Below are positions 13,195 through 23,900 of a stretch of DNA of 64,000 nt, in pieces. The stretch is from Microstegium vimineum. Taxonomy: Eukaryota > Streptophyta > Magnoliopsida > Poales > Poaceae. The position numbers were made by a program, and so were the translations under genes. The notes beneath the pieces are model-generated. The model saw nothing but the letters and a program-made list of their open reading frames with translations. It had not been told where the DNA came from and did no database searches. Within the stretch, counting starts at the first letter, position 1. Every line of letters begins with the position of its first letter. Where the stretch lies: assembly GCA_022036555.1 (NCBI GenBank), contig CM039137.1:7070319-7134318 (forward strand), written 5' to 3'.

Positions 13195-13362
13195 TATATG
13201 GCCTTTAGTCCGGGTTGGTGACACCAAACGAGACTAAAGGAGAATTTTAGTACAGGTTGGTGTTACTAACCGGGACTAAAAAGTCTATTAATCACAGACA
13301 CAAAATTTGTCGAAACTATTACATATTTTGGACATCGACCAAAGATCTGTTCTCTAGTAGTG
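13195..13362. mobile_element. Right terminus of a degenerate CACTA element with foldback subterminal repeats
   Basis: The stretch ends TCTCTAGTAGTG at 13362, whose reverse complement CACTACTAGAGA is a CACTA-type end. Just inside it are facing copies of TTTAGTCCGGGTTGGTG (13203 onward) and its near complement ACCAAACGAGACTAAAGG, then a second pair around 13245-13282. These make a hairpin of a kind common in grass genomes and often a source of small RNAs. I could not find the matching left end, so this is a truncated or solo end. Confidence 0.55.
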
Positions 13363-15061
13363 CGTAAAAGAAAGGAGCAGAAGATATTAGAACACCAGTC
13401 ATCACCCAACACTCATTCTATCCATGGGCGACCTCTATTCGTTCACGCACGACCCGTTGCAGCCATCGGTTTGAGCGTTTTCCCTGTCATGCAACGCGAT
13501 TTTTAAAGGCAACCGACTAGCGTTTCACTGAATGGCTTGCAAACTTCATCGCCATGATAATGATGCCCCCCCATCTCGCGATTAATGCATGACCGCAGCG
13601 CCGCAAACTGACAAGAGGTCGGTGCGCATGACGTACAGCAGGGGCCCGGCTGGCGGCTTTGATTACGCTAATGATCATCGGCTGATCCCGATCGATGACG
13701 CGAGAAAAAGCATGCATGCATGTATGCGAGACCGGGCGATCTGCAGCCACCGAATCCACCACTGATCGCTCGCCTTCTAGACCCGTACTGGAACGGGAGT
13801 GATTGCGTGCAAACTGCCAAGCTGGGTGATCTGCCGTTCCTTTTGTTCTAGTGGACCGCCGAGACCACGGTGGATCCTCTGATTCTGATGTTGTCCGCGC
13901 AGCCGTCACCCTCACCATCACCCCAAACTGGTGGTGAGAAGGTCCACTGCCTCACATCACACGAATGGACGCCTGGACGGAGACTGTCCTGGCGGTTCCT
14001 AAAGTTACACAGGTACAGGCAATGCGAGAGAAGGTGGGTTTAGTCAGTGCTTGTGCCTGATTGTTAGCAACTGCCAACTGTTTAACTGCTTATAAGCAAA
14101 CAGCAGAGGCCATGCTGCATTCATCCGCACTCCAAATCACTGACCAACGCAGAGGAAGTACGGGAACGTGAAGAAATGTTGTTGGTGGCTAATAAAACGG
14201 ACCTCCATTATAACCTGATCAGTAACTGAACGATCAGTACACGGTTGGTGGACGAAGAACGGAAGGAAAGAAAGAAAGAACCCCAAGTGGAGTGCAAATC
14301 AGAGCTGGAACACAGTCAAGCCAAGCCAAGCCAAGCCTACCAGCCATCAAAGTGGGTGTGACAGAGAGCATGACAAGTACACTGGCATCACGCATGCTCG
14401 ACACGACTACGGTGTGTACGTGTCCACCCACTGAATTGAGACAGCAGGCACGCAGACGCAGCTCTGCCGCATGGATATGATGATCGAGCTCCGTCCGAGC
14501 CTAGCGAGGCGTAATAGCACGATTAGAAAACCACACGCGGCGTCTGTGGGCACGGTGTCACGGACACGTCGCCTCTGTCCTCTTGTGTCCTAGCTAGGCC
14601 TCGGCCACACCACAACCTGTAAAGCTAGCCAGCCCCGCCGCGCTTGGCAGTTACCGCGGTGTCCGCGGCCGTGATCGCAAAAGCGGCGCTGCCGAAAAAA
14701 AGGCAGGCCGGCCTGGCCCTGGCGGCGCCCCGCCCTGCCTGCGGGCTGCGGTTCCCCGCAGACCGCGCCATTTCGGTGTTCAGGTTCAGGCCGTAGACGT
14801 AGAGGCCGGGTTCACGGAGTCGCGGTCACGGGTAGGGTAGCGGCAGCAGAAGCAGAACGAACAACAAGGCGACACATCGGCGAGCTGAACCCATTACAAG
14901 TGTGCGAGGGTCGGACAACAGCGAGGAAGTAGACACTGCCTCGAAGTCTGGGAGACGTACAGTATTTGCAATTCTGCATGTGTATGTACATCCATCATCC
15001 GACTAGAGTTTTCATAGACTGATATGCTACAGAATCTGTTGTAGATAGACCATGAAAAAAG
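13363..15061. other. Intergenic, no recognisable gene
   Basis: Mixed GC content with a GC-rich island at 14560-14800. A pentanucleotide array (CCAAG repeated about four times) is at 14316-14337. The open frame 13517-13921 (minus) has no recognisable features. Confidence 0.4.
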
Positions 15062-15290
15062 AGAAATGCTCAGTGGATGGTAAGAAGGCTAAATATTGAG
15101 ATGGAGGAAAGAGGGAAGGAGAGAGAGAGGAAGTGGGCTATAAACTTATAGCCAGCTTGAGACAATAACCAAAAAATATTGTGGCATAGATAAGTGGGTC
15201 ATGTATTGATTGACAAGATGAAACTATTATATGAATAGGCTGAGAGGTGGGTTGTAAGGATTCATACAGCCAGCGCTGAACTTGCTCCGA
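15062..15290. mobile_element. Degenerate MITE related to the one at 50680-50908
   Basis: It shares with 50680-50908 an ordered series of words: CCAAAAAA, GATAGA/GATAA(G)TG, GTCATGTATT, ACTATTATATGAATA and GTTGTAAG. Clear inverted ends and a target duplication are not visible, so the boundaries are approximate. Confidence 0.5.
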
Positions 15291-17089
15291 ACGGTGCGTC
15301 CATGCAGGTGTGGAATCGGCTTGGGTTGCCAAACTTCCTCGTGTGGCAATGTGGCATAGTACCTTGGCTGCTCGCGCGTGCTCCATGCGTTGTCAGAGGG
15401 CGCCTACGTGACGGGCTTTTGTTTTTTCTATTCTTTCCTTTCCGCATCTCTCTTTTATTTATTTTTTCTACCCCATTTATTTGCTCCTTCCTTTTCTTTA
15501 TTGCTATCATTTTGGTTTTCTAGAAATTTTACTACGGAAATTTGGTTTATCTCGACTTGTTTATATAAATTTGTTTGCATAAAAGTCGTTATCGTTTGCT
15601 AAAGAGTAGAGACCGAGGTAATGGAGATCTTCACTGTACCAAGAATGTGTAGTTATAGTCTAATACACTACCACAAAACGGAGATTTCGTGAGGGGAAAA
15701 GCTTTTCGTGAAAGTTTAAAATACACTCTCATGAAAATAATCTTTTTCATGAGGGTGGTGTAAATCCCGTCGCGAAAACTCATTTTCATGAGAGTGCTTC
15801 ACACACCGTCATGAAAATCAGTTGTTTTCGTAGAATATTTAAATACCGCCATGAAAATGTCTATCCCAACATGAAATTTCCTATTTTCATGAGAGTGGTC
15901 ATTTTCATGAGAGTCAGATTGCACCACCATGAAATATGGCTTGCCGGTTTTTAGTGGAAACATAATTGTTTATATACTAGAAAATCAAGAACATGAACAA
16001 AAGTTTTCTCCTTTTAATCTGTAGTTAAATTTTGTAACTAGTCTTTCTCCCTCATGCTAACTCTAAATGATGTGGTTTTTTTCTAGTTTTTTCTAAATTC
16101 ATGATCTACCAATTGACGGTATTTGTTTTACATACCAATTATTATTTCTTGGTTTTTTTTTGCATATGGCTTGTTTCCTATGCATGTATATAGAGAAACA
16201 CCTTGTGAAACAACCTTTAAAATGCCTCCAAACTTTTTATCCATAAAATACGCTACATACATACTGTGATGTAGAAAGCTCAAATTTTTTGGGCTCAGAT
16301 TTCTATTCTCTATAGTTTAAATGAATTTCTATGTGATTATCAAAAGTAATTCCAAATTGAGCAGTGAGTACCACCGATAAGATTCCAAGAACTTTATAAA
16401 ATTTATACTCATACTCATATATTTCACTCTGAGCCATATCCAGAGATTGATGAAAAAAACATTTGTTTGCTAGGGATAATTCATCATTTTATCCTCAAAT
16501 TAATATAAAATAATTGCAATAATTCGAAAATTTGTTAGAAAATGCTACAAACTTGCATGACACCATATTTTAGGTGTAAAATGTTCCTATAAAAATTTGA
16601 GATGGTTTTGAAAAAGCGGTACCGTACATTGTTCACAAATGGTACATCTCTCATATAGTTATTTCAAAATATCTGGGGGATGTATCCCTTTGTGAACAAT
16701 GTGTAGTCCCACTTTATTGAAATGATCTCAAAATTTTATGGCAAGCTTATACGCCAACATTATGCCCCCATTCCAATTCTTAGAATTTTTAGACCAATTT
16801 ATGGCATTACTAAATTTTTTAGTCGGAGTCACCAAAAGAGTAGTTTGAGTAATGTTCAACAAAATACTTAAATTTCCATAGGTTTTCTGGATGCAAGCTC
16901 AAATAGAACATTTTTTCTTACATATCATTTTTAAAAAAAATTTGGACATTGTTAATAGGACGTGTAAAGTTGTAGTTATTTTTATTCTAAAATTAATAGA
17001 AAAGGGGAATATTTATTTAATTCATTTGTATTGTTTAATTGCAATTTAGCCGGTCACTACACGGACCATGGGCCAAAACCGGCCCACTT

Positions 17090-17418
17090 AAAAACCCTAG
17101 ATTATATAACCTCATCCCTCCCTCTCGCTCCTTTATTTCCCTCTCCTTCCCTCAGCCGCCTGCACAACTCTCTCCCTCACGCGCGCGCAGATCGAGTGAG
17201 GGTGCGGCACCTCCGGCAGCAGCGCGGGGCCTAGGGCCCAGACGAACGCAGGGCACCTCCGGCAGCGTCGCGGCGGCGTGAGCTCCCTCCGCTGGCAGAT
17301 GGATGCCTCTGGCGGCGCGGCCAGATCCGCCGCCAAATCCGCCGCCAGTGACCTCGGCATCCAGGGAGTTCCTCCGGCTACGGCGTTCTTCTCAGGAGCT
17401 TGCAACGGCAACCACTGA
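17090..17418 (+). other. Promoter-like and leader-like GC-rich segment inside the CACTA element, with a 39-codon ORF
   Basis: Within an AT-rich transposon, AAACCCTA (a telo-box-like word) at about 17091 is followed by TTATATAACC (TATA-like) near 17099. A C/T-rich and then GC-rich stretch follows, with an ATG at 17299 opening 39 codons (MDASGGAARSAAK...) to a TGA at 17416-17418. TATA, pyrimidine-rich leader and GC-rich first exon is the look of a grass housekeeping-gene 5' end. It may be a captured host-gene fragment or the element's own promoter. A 28-bp tandem repeat (GTTCTTCCCTTCTTGGACAT plus TGCCTTC) follows at about 17433-17487. I do not recognise the parent gene. Confidence 0.35.
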
Positions 17419-18613
17419 TAGGTGAACTGTAGTTTTGTTCTTCCCTTCTTGGACATTGCCTTCGTTCTTCCCTTCTTGGACATTGCCTCTGCTCACATGA
17501 AGATATGGCCGAATCTGTAAAGATTAGAAATCTAACATGTATTTTCTTTCTTAAGGACGTGATAGTTTTTTCTTTCAATCTGCTATGTACTATCACAGTT
17601 CATTTGGCTCTTGCCCTGCATACTCAAATTGGATGCTCTGCTCCTTGTTAATTAAAACTAGCTGATAGATTGTGTGGAGTCAATTTACCACATTGACTGT
17701 ATGCTTTATAATTCTACTGAATTTTAGTACTAATTATACTACTGTTATGTCATGTGTTGCTTGTAGATGAAATTTCTCCTCCAATTTGGTAATCTGCAAA
17801 ATGCCTTGGTGCTTAACAAGTAAGGAAATCACACAAATAGTGTCATTTTGTTAGCTTGACACCTTATTATTTTTAATCCATGTGGTCTGGTGCTTGTTAT
17901 TGAAAGAATGGAAGCTTCTTTCTGCTCCTTAGGGAAACCTGTCAGTGTTTGAAGAAAAAAGTGTTGAGACAGTGAAGTGAAGCTCTGTAGTTCTTGAATG
18001 AGCTAGGTAAGATATCTTGTTTTCTTCAATTATTGATTGTCTTCCTGCATCAAATCTACAATAGGTGTTGGGAATGTAATATTCAGACTTAAGCTCATGT
18101 ATATGTTCACATATATCTGTCCATTTCATATATGATAAGTCGTATGCAAACATAATGCCTTGGTTTGTTAACTCTTGGCAACTGTTACAGGGGTCTTGGG
18201 AAAATTACTTGGAATGAATTTGCAGCTGCCATCTTGAACTGGAAATTACGTTTAGGTTTATGTGCACTGGTTGTTTATCCATGGCAGCATTGTTCACAAC
18301 TTCAGTGTATGTCCAGTGCTTGTGTAGGTGTCTGTTTGTACACATGACATTATTCCTTTTTAAAGTATAATGTAACCATTGGAAACTACTCATGTATGTG
18401 TTGGAATGAGATTTGGCTTTATATATGTGAAATGGCAAATTAGTATCTATTGTGGTCCATTTTGATCGAATTTGGATTGAGATTCTGCCAGTTTCAAATC
18501 GAGTATTCGTGGTGGGCACCCAGGCAAATATGTTTTCGTGATGGTGACTCCCTCTCATGAAATACATGTTTTCATGATGGCAACTCCCTCATGAAATACA
18601 ATTTTCCTGTGAG

Positions 18614-18745
18614 TTTTGATAACCTCATGAATTAATTTCATGAGAGTTTTGATAACCTCACGAATTAATTTCATGAGAGTTTTGATAACCTCACGAATTA
18701 ATTTCATGAGAGTTTTGATAACCTCACGAATTAATTTCATGAGAG
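18614..18745. repeat. 33-bp tandem repeat, four units, in the CACTA right subterminal region
   Basis: Four successive units start TTTTGATAACCTCACGAATT at 18614, 18647, 18680 and 18713. Each carries AATTTCATGAGAG, so the transposase-site-like word CATGAGAG recurs every 33 bases. The first unit has ATGAATT where the others have ACGAATT. Because 33 is a multiple of three, the minus strand reads as an 11-residue repeat, which is not a real protein. Confidence 0.9.
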
Positions 18746-18992
18746 TGACCTCCACGGAATAAAACACCTATGCAATCCAGCGGACCCAATCATTTCCATG
18801 GAGGTGACCGTCATGAATGTCCGCCATGAAATAAAATAGTGAGCGTTGACTCTCACGGAATTTGAATTTCCCTAGCTTCAATACCGTGAGCGCTCATGCG
18901 TGACGGTTGGTCCTCACGAATTGTTTTCATGAGGGTAAAACCATATTTCATGACGATATGTTCACTCACGAAATCTCAGCTTTCTGGTAGTG

Positions 18993-19671
18993 AATAGGCC
19001 TAGTACTTGGTATGCCATTGGGTTTAAGTTTGTCTTCAAAGTTGGTTTTTGTGAGTCTTTAGTCAGTCGAAGGCTGAATCTATAATAATAGATAGTTGGG
19101 TACAAAACAATAAAGAAATTATATAAAAAAAGAAAAGTATGACGAGAAAAGTTACACTTAAAGCTTACGAAAAAAAGTTGTGCATAATTTTCATAGTAGA
19201 TAAACTATGTGTAAGTTTTGTACAAAGATACTAAAGAACAAAAAACCTACGTTGTTCCTAAAAGTTGTAGGAAAAAGTTGGTTGAAAAAGCTATGCTGAC
19301 AAATTGTTATAACAAGTTTGTTAGCAAAAGTTGTGCATGGATTTCGGGCTGAAAATTCATGTTGAAATATTATGCTCAAGTTTATTGGGCTTCAAAAAAT
19401 ATAAAGTTGCCAAATTGAATTTTGCTGAAGAGGCATCTAGAGTGGTTTTGTATTGCGGTTCGAAAAAAGGTGAAGCTTGGCAGGAGAAGTAGAGTTTAAA
19501 TGGTTAGTATTGCAACCCTATAAAATGCTCGCACACACATATCTTACACCCGGTTGGAAATTGAACCGATAAATTCTGAGATTGACAAAATCACTCCAAA
19601 TGTCTTGATGTCGATGGATAGATCGCCCGTTACATCTCGAAACAAATAAAAAAAAATATCCATATTAAGTA
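18993..19671. other. Intergenic, AT-rich, no gene seen
   Basis: Low-complexity AT-rich sequence with short frames only. No inverted ends or recognisable coding. Confidence 0.4.
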
Positions 19672-19913
19672 ATTCCTTTGTTCCATTGAAAATGCCATTT
19701 TTTTTACTTTAAAACTATTTATTTGATTGTTCGTGTCACTCAAAAAAATTATACAAATAATAAAACAAATAAATTATTATTAAAGTATAACTAGTGACAA
19801 AATAAGTTATAACAAAATAAATAATAATTATATAAATTTTTTAATAAGATAAACAGTCAAATAGGAAATCTAAAAGTAAAAAATGACATTTTTAATGAAA
19901 CGGAGGGAGGGAG
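19672..19913. mobile_element. Stowaway-like MITE
   Basis: The right end reads as CTCCCTCCCTCCGTTTCATT in reverse complement and pairs with the left ATTCCTTTGTTCCATTGAAA. The inner arms (AAAATGCCATTTTTT and AAATGTCATTTTTT) continue the match. TA is present on both sides (19670-19671 and 19914-19915), as Stowaway/Mariner elements require. The extreme left end is decayed. Confidence 0.65.
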
Positions 19914-20929
19914 TAGATGACTTGAACCAAGATAGTCAAGTTGACATGTTTCACTATAAAGAATCGAACTAGCCAAGGTATGCTTATGCCATAACTTAAC
20001 AATGGTGAGTGGCACTTCAGTTGGATACTATATGAGTAGTTGAAGTCAATGTAGTCATAATCATCATGGATTTCATATTGGCCTTAATTCTCATTCATAC
20101 ACCACTTATTTTCACCACTTATTTTAGGATGTTTTTATTGCTTCGTCATCATTTTAAATTATTTAAATCTTTTAGCAGCAACGCGTTGGAAATCTCGTAA
20201 TATTAAAAATGGGTGACGGGATCACGCATTTCCTAAAGAAAGATATTGTGAAACGGCTCTCCCAAATAGCAAGCTTTTGAAGCTAAAAAGTGAAAACTAG
20301 AAAAGAAAAGGAAACCAAAAGCAAAATGTGATGCAGCATATTTATTCATTGTCGCCCCTCTCCATTCTCCAAGCATGTAGTATGAGCTCAACCCAACGCA
20401 ACGTCACAATAAAACAACAAGGAAATGAATAGGTGCAATCCCAAATTCCCAACTAAAACACAAACAAAATACCCAGAAGATGACAAACAGAAAACAATGA
20501 AACACGAGCACGCACCAAATCGCAAAGAGAACCTTATCTGCTCCCCCTCAAGAAAAATCCTGTCAGCGAGCAAAAAATTCTCGTGCGCTCGCGAGCTCTG
20601 CGCGCAGAAGTCGCCATCACCTGGAAGGGCGGTCTCGGCTAAAACCGCCAACCGCACGAGAACAGCGACGTCCTGCGCGCTCGCAGCGTTGGGCGGTGCG
20701 CGGCGCCACGCGCCAGCAAGGGGCCACACTAGCCAGCCAGAGTACCAAACGCACTTCGCAGCTCGTGAACCATGGCGGCGACTCCTCCATTCCCTTTCTT
20801 TCTGTTCTCTTCTTGCCCGTGATCGAGCTCCGTCCTTCCTTAAATTCTCCCCCCACCCTCTCCGCCTCCCCCACCACCTCGCCACACCTGCCACGGCCCT
20901 CCAGCTTCCCCGCTCGCCGCAGTACCGGA
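19914..20929 (+). promoter_or_regulatory. Upstream region and probable leader of the pectinesterase gene
   Basis: AT-rich to about 20560, then rising to GC-rich. The last 120 bases are C/T-rich (20820-20925), typical of a grass 5' leader. The pectinesterase frame stays open back to an ATG at 20425, but the upstream 168 codons have no signal peptide or domain character, so I treat that extension as fortuitous. Confidence 0.4.
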
Positions 20930-23900
20930 ATGGCGTGGCACGAGCACGATTATTCTTGGCCTGCATTGCCGTGGCGGCCATCGTGCTCCTGGCGCCGACG
21001 TCGACGTGCGGAGTAGTGGCCGGGCACTCGCGTGGGCTCCGTCCTGGGCGCGGCGCGGGGGAGCCGCCGCCGCTGTTCCCGGTGAACGCGACGCGCGCGG
21101 AGATGATCGAGCGGCAGTTCATGGAGTGGGTGCGGTACATGGACGGCCTCCGGCAAAGCACGTTCCAGCACGCGCTCGCCCGCGCGTTCCCCTCCTACTC
21201 GCTCGTCGTCGACAAGAACCCGGCGTTCGGCGACTTCACGACCATCCAGGCCGCCGTCGACTCGCTCCCGGACATCAACCTCGTCCGCGTCGTCATCAGG
21301 GTCAACGCCGGCACCTACACGTACGTACGCCGGGTATCCCGGCCTTGCGCCTGCTTAACTACCACTGGCCATGACCGCGGCATCGTGATCGTACCAGCTG
21401 CTGCATGCATTGTCGCAGGGAGAAGGTGAGCATCTCGGCGATGCGCGCGTTCATCACCCTGGAGGGCGCCGGCGCGGACAGCACGATCGTGCAGTGGGGC
21501 GACACCGCGGACTCGCCGACGGGGCGCAAGGGACGGCCCCTCGGCACCTTCAACTCCGCGTCGTTCGCCGTGAACGCGCAGTACTTCCTCGCAAGGAACA
21601 TCACGTTCAAGGTAGTACACGTACCGGCCGGCACCCCGTTGTTGCCCTACTACGGCAGAGTAGCTTGGTTTGCTCTCAACCTCAACTGTCCCTGGTGTTG
21701 TTGTGCGGGACAGAATACGGCGCCGGTGCCGAAGCCGGGGGCGACGGGCAAGCAGGCGGTGGCGCTGCGGGTGTCGGCGGACAACGCGGCGTTCGTGGGG
21801 TGCAAGTTCCTGGGAGCGCAGGACACGCTGTATGACCACTCGGGCCGGCACTACTACAAGGACTGCTACATCGAAGGGTCCGTCGACTTCATCTTCGGCA
21901 ACGCGCTGTCGCTGTACGAGGTACGCACGCACGCACGCACACGCCTCCGTTCTCTCCCTCGGCAATCTCTGTAGAAAAAACATGCTACATCATGCAGGGG
22001 GTACATAGTTATCCTGTGCTCTGCTACTAGGGGTGCAAATCAGTGTTTCAGGGTGTTAAAACGCACAGCCAGAAAGGTCGGTAGAATAACTGTGCCACAA
22101 AGCAGAGGGGTTCCATCTCCAAAACAGAGCATTGCTAGTGCGAACCTTCCAAATTATCGGCTTTTGCTTTTCTTAGGAAGACTATGTTCCACGAAAACGA
22201 AATTAGATAGATGATGTTCAGATGATCTTGAAAAGGATAGATGAATACTACAGTACCTGTGATCCGAGACTTCTGGGCAGGGGTGAAAACGGTATGGATA
22301 ATCCTCCGCTTCGAATCCGAATTTTAAGGATGTGGGGAAGTGTTTTTTTTATAACCGTGTGGATATGAATAATCCGAATCCGACTATACGTGGATGTGGT
22401 ATAGGATATGAGATTGACAAAATCCGGTGGATATGGATTATCCGATAATTGAACATGGATTATCCGATACTTCTAATAGGATATCCGAATATTTTAAGAA
22501 GTGCAAGCGCAATAGTACAAGTCAGCACAACTCATGACACTAGTATTATTATATTGTAGTACATACACATAGTTATTGATTTATTTTTATTGTTTTAAGC
22601 ATAAATGATATCTAATGAATAATTTCTTATCATAAAAAAACAACATATAAGCACGTATTATCCGACTTAGAAAAGTCCGCTTCCACTCCGGAACCGATCC
22701 GAATCCGTACCATTTCCGACATCCGAAAAAATCCGCTTTTGTATCCGAAACCGCATAATATCCGACCCGCTCCGAATCCGATAAAAAAATAGGATTAGGA
22801 TATGGGGAAACTATTATCCACTCCAATCCGATCCGTTTTCATCCCTACTTCTGGAGCCTGTTTGTGACCCTGTATCTCGGCAGCCTGGCCAGCCGGACCC
22901 GGCCAGGCCTGGGCAAGCCTGGCCCAAGTGCTGCAAAGCACCATGTTTGTGATGTTGTGTGAAATGAGCCCGGCCCAACCAAGTATGTGTTTGTCACCCC
23001 AGTAGGCAGCCCAGCCAAAGCCTAACCGCCACCAACTGCCAACGCAGCCAAACGTGTTTGGCAGCATATGTGTTCGGCCTGGCCCATAGGCAGTTTTTAA
23101 AACAGACATGGATGAATGCAGAAAGGTTCACAGTTTGTAGCACAAGTTGATAATTAAAACATACAATTGATGATTATTACAATACTCGGCCTCAGACAAA
23201 CCTCTATTCACCACTGAATATCACTGCTGGCTACAAATTACAAACGAAAGAAGCATAGAAGAACAACAAATGATGAAGTTCACAGAAACATTCTACAAAG
23301 CAACAGGAGATGTAACCAGCTAATGCAAAAGCACATGTACCAAGTTCCTTGAATCATGGTTTCTGTCATCATTGGCCATATAAAAGATGCTTCACTCACA
23401 TGAGGATATAAATAAGAAGCATCAGTATTATAATAAAAACCAGAACACAGGCAACAACTAAGACAACTGTTTTCTTAACCTGCACTGGCTGATCATGGAC
23501 CAAATGTTGGATTGGAGGAGCATTATCCAAAAGAGCCACAACATCACCCCCACTGAACTCCAAATAAGATGCTTCAGCTTCCTCCCGTGTTGCAAAACTC
23601 TTGTGACAGTTATTTGGATAACCACTTACCTAGGCATTGCACATTGCCCAGGAACTGTAAAGTCCAGACACCCTGCCGTAGTAGACAACATACCAAGCCA
23701 TGCTGTACTTTGAAAAACACAGTGAAACCAATTATCAGATTCAGACAACAAAGCAGAAAGCCAAAACAATTTGGAGTAGGACATAAGGGCCTCAGATAAT
23801 AGCAGTAGAAGATAGTCATTGCTGCCTGCAACTTATATATGAAGCAGATACATGGCACCCATGTAATCTGCTCAAACATCCTCAAACATCCACTGTTGCC

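Larger units (their letters stand above)
15666..18992. mobile_element. Non-autonomous CACTA (En/Spm) transposon, 3.3 kb
   Basis: The left end CACTACCACAAAACGGAGAT and the reverse complement of the right end CACTACCAGAAAGCTGAGAT match closely and both continue TTCGTGAG, giving inverted ends of about 28 bp of the CACTA type. AATA is present directly outside both ends (15662-15665 and 18993-18996); CACTA elements normally duplicate three bases. The outer ~300 bases at the left and ~450 at the right are packed with TTTTCATGAGAGT-like words in both orientations, the subterminal repeat pattern to which CACTA transposase binds. No transposase is encoded. The middle (about 17040-18350) differs in composition and looks gene-like; see 17090-17418. 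Confidence 0.88.

Noticed and set aside
18555..18767. Repeated MKLIREVIKTL protein on the minus strand
   Set aside because: It is a 33-bp DNA tandem repeat inside a transposon arm read in frame.
20425..20929. N-terminal extension of the pectinesterase from the upstream ATG
   Set aside because: No pro-inhibitor domain or signal peptide character; composition is that of promoter and leader.
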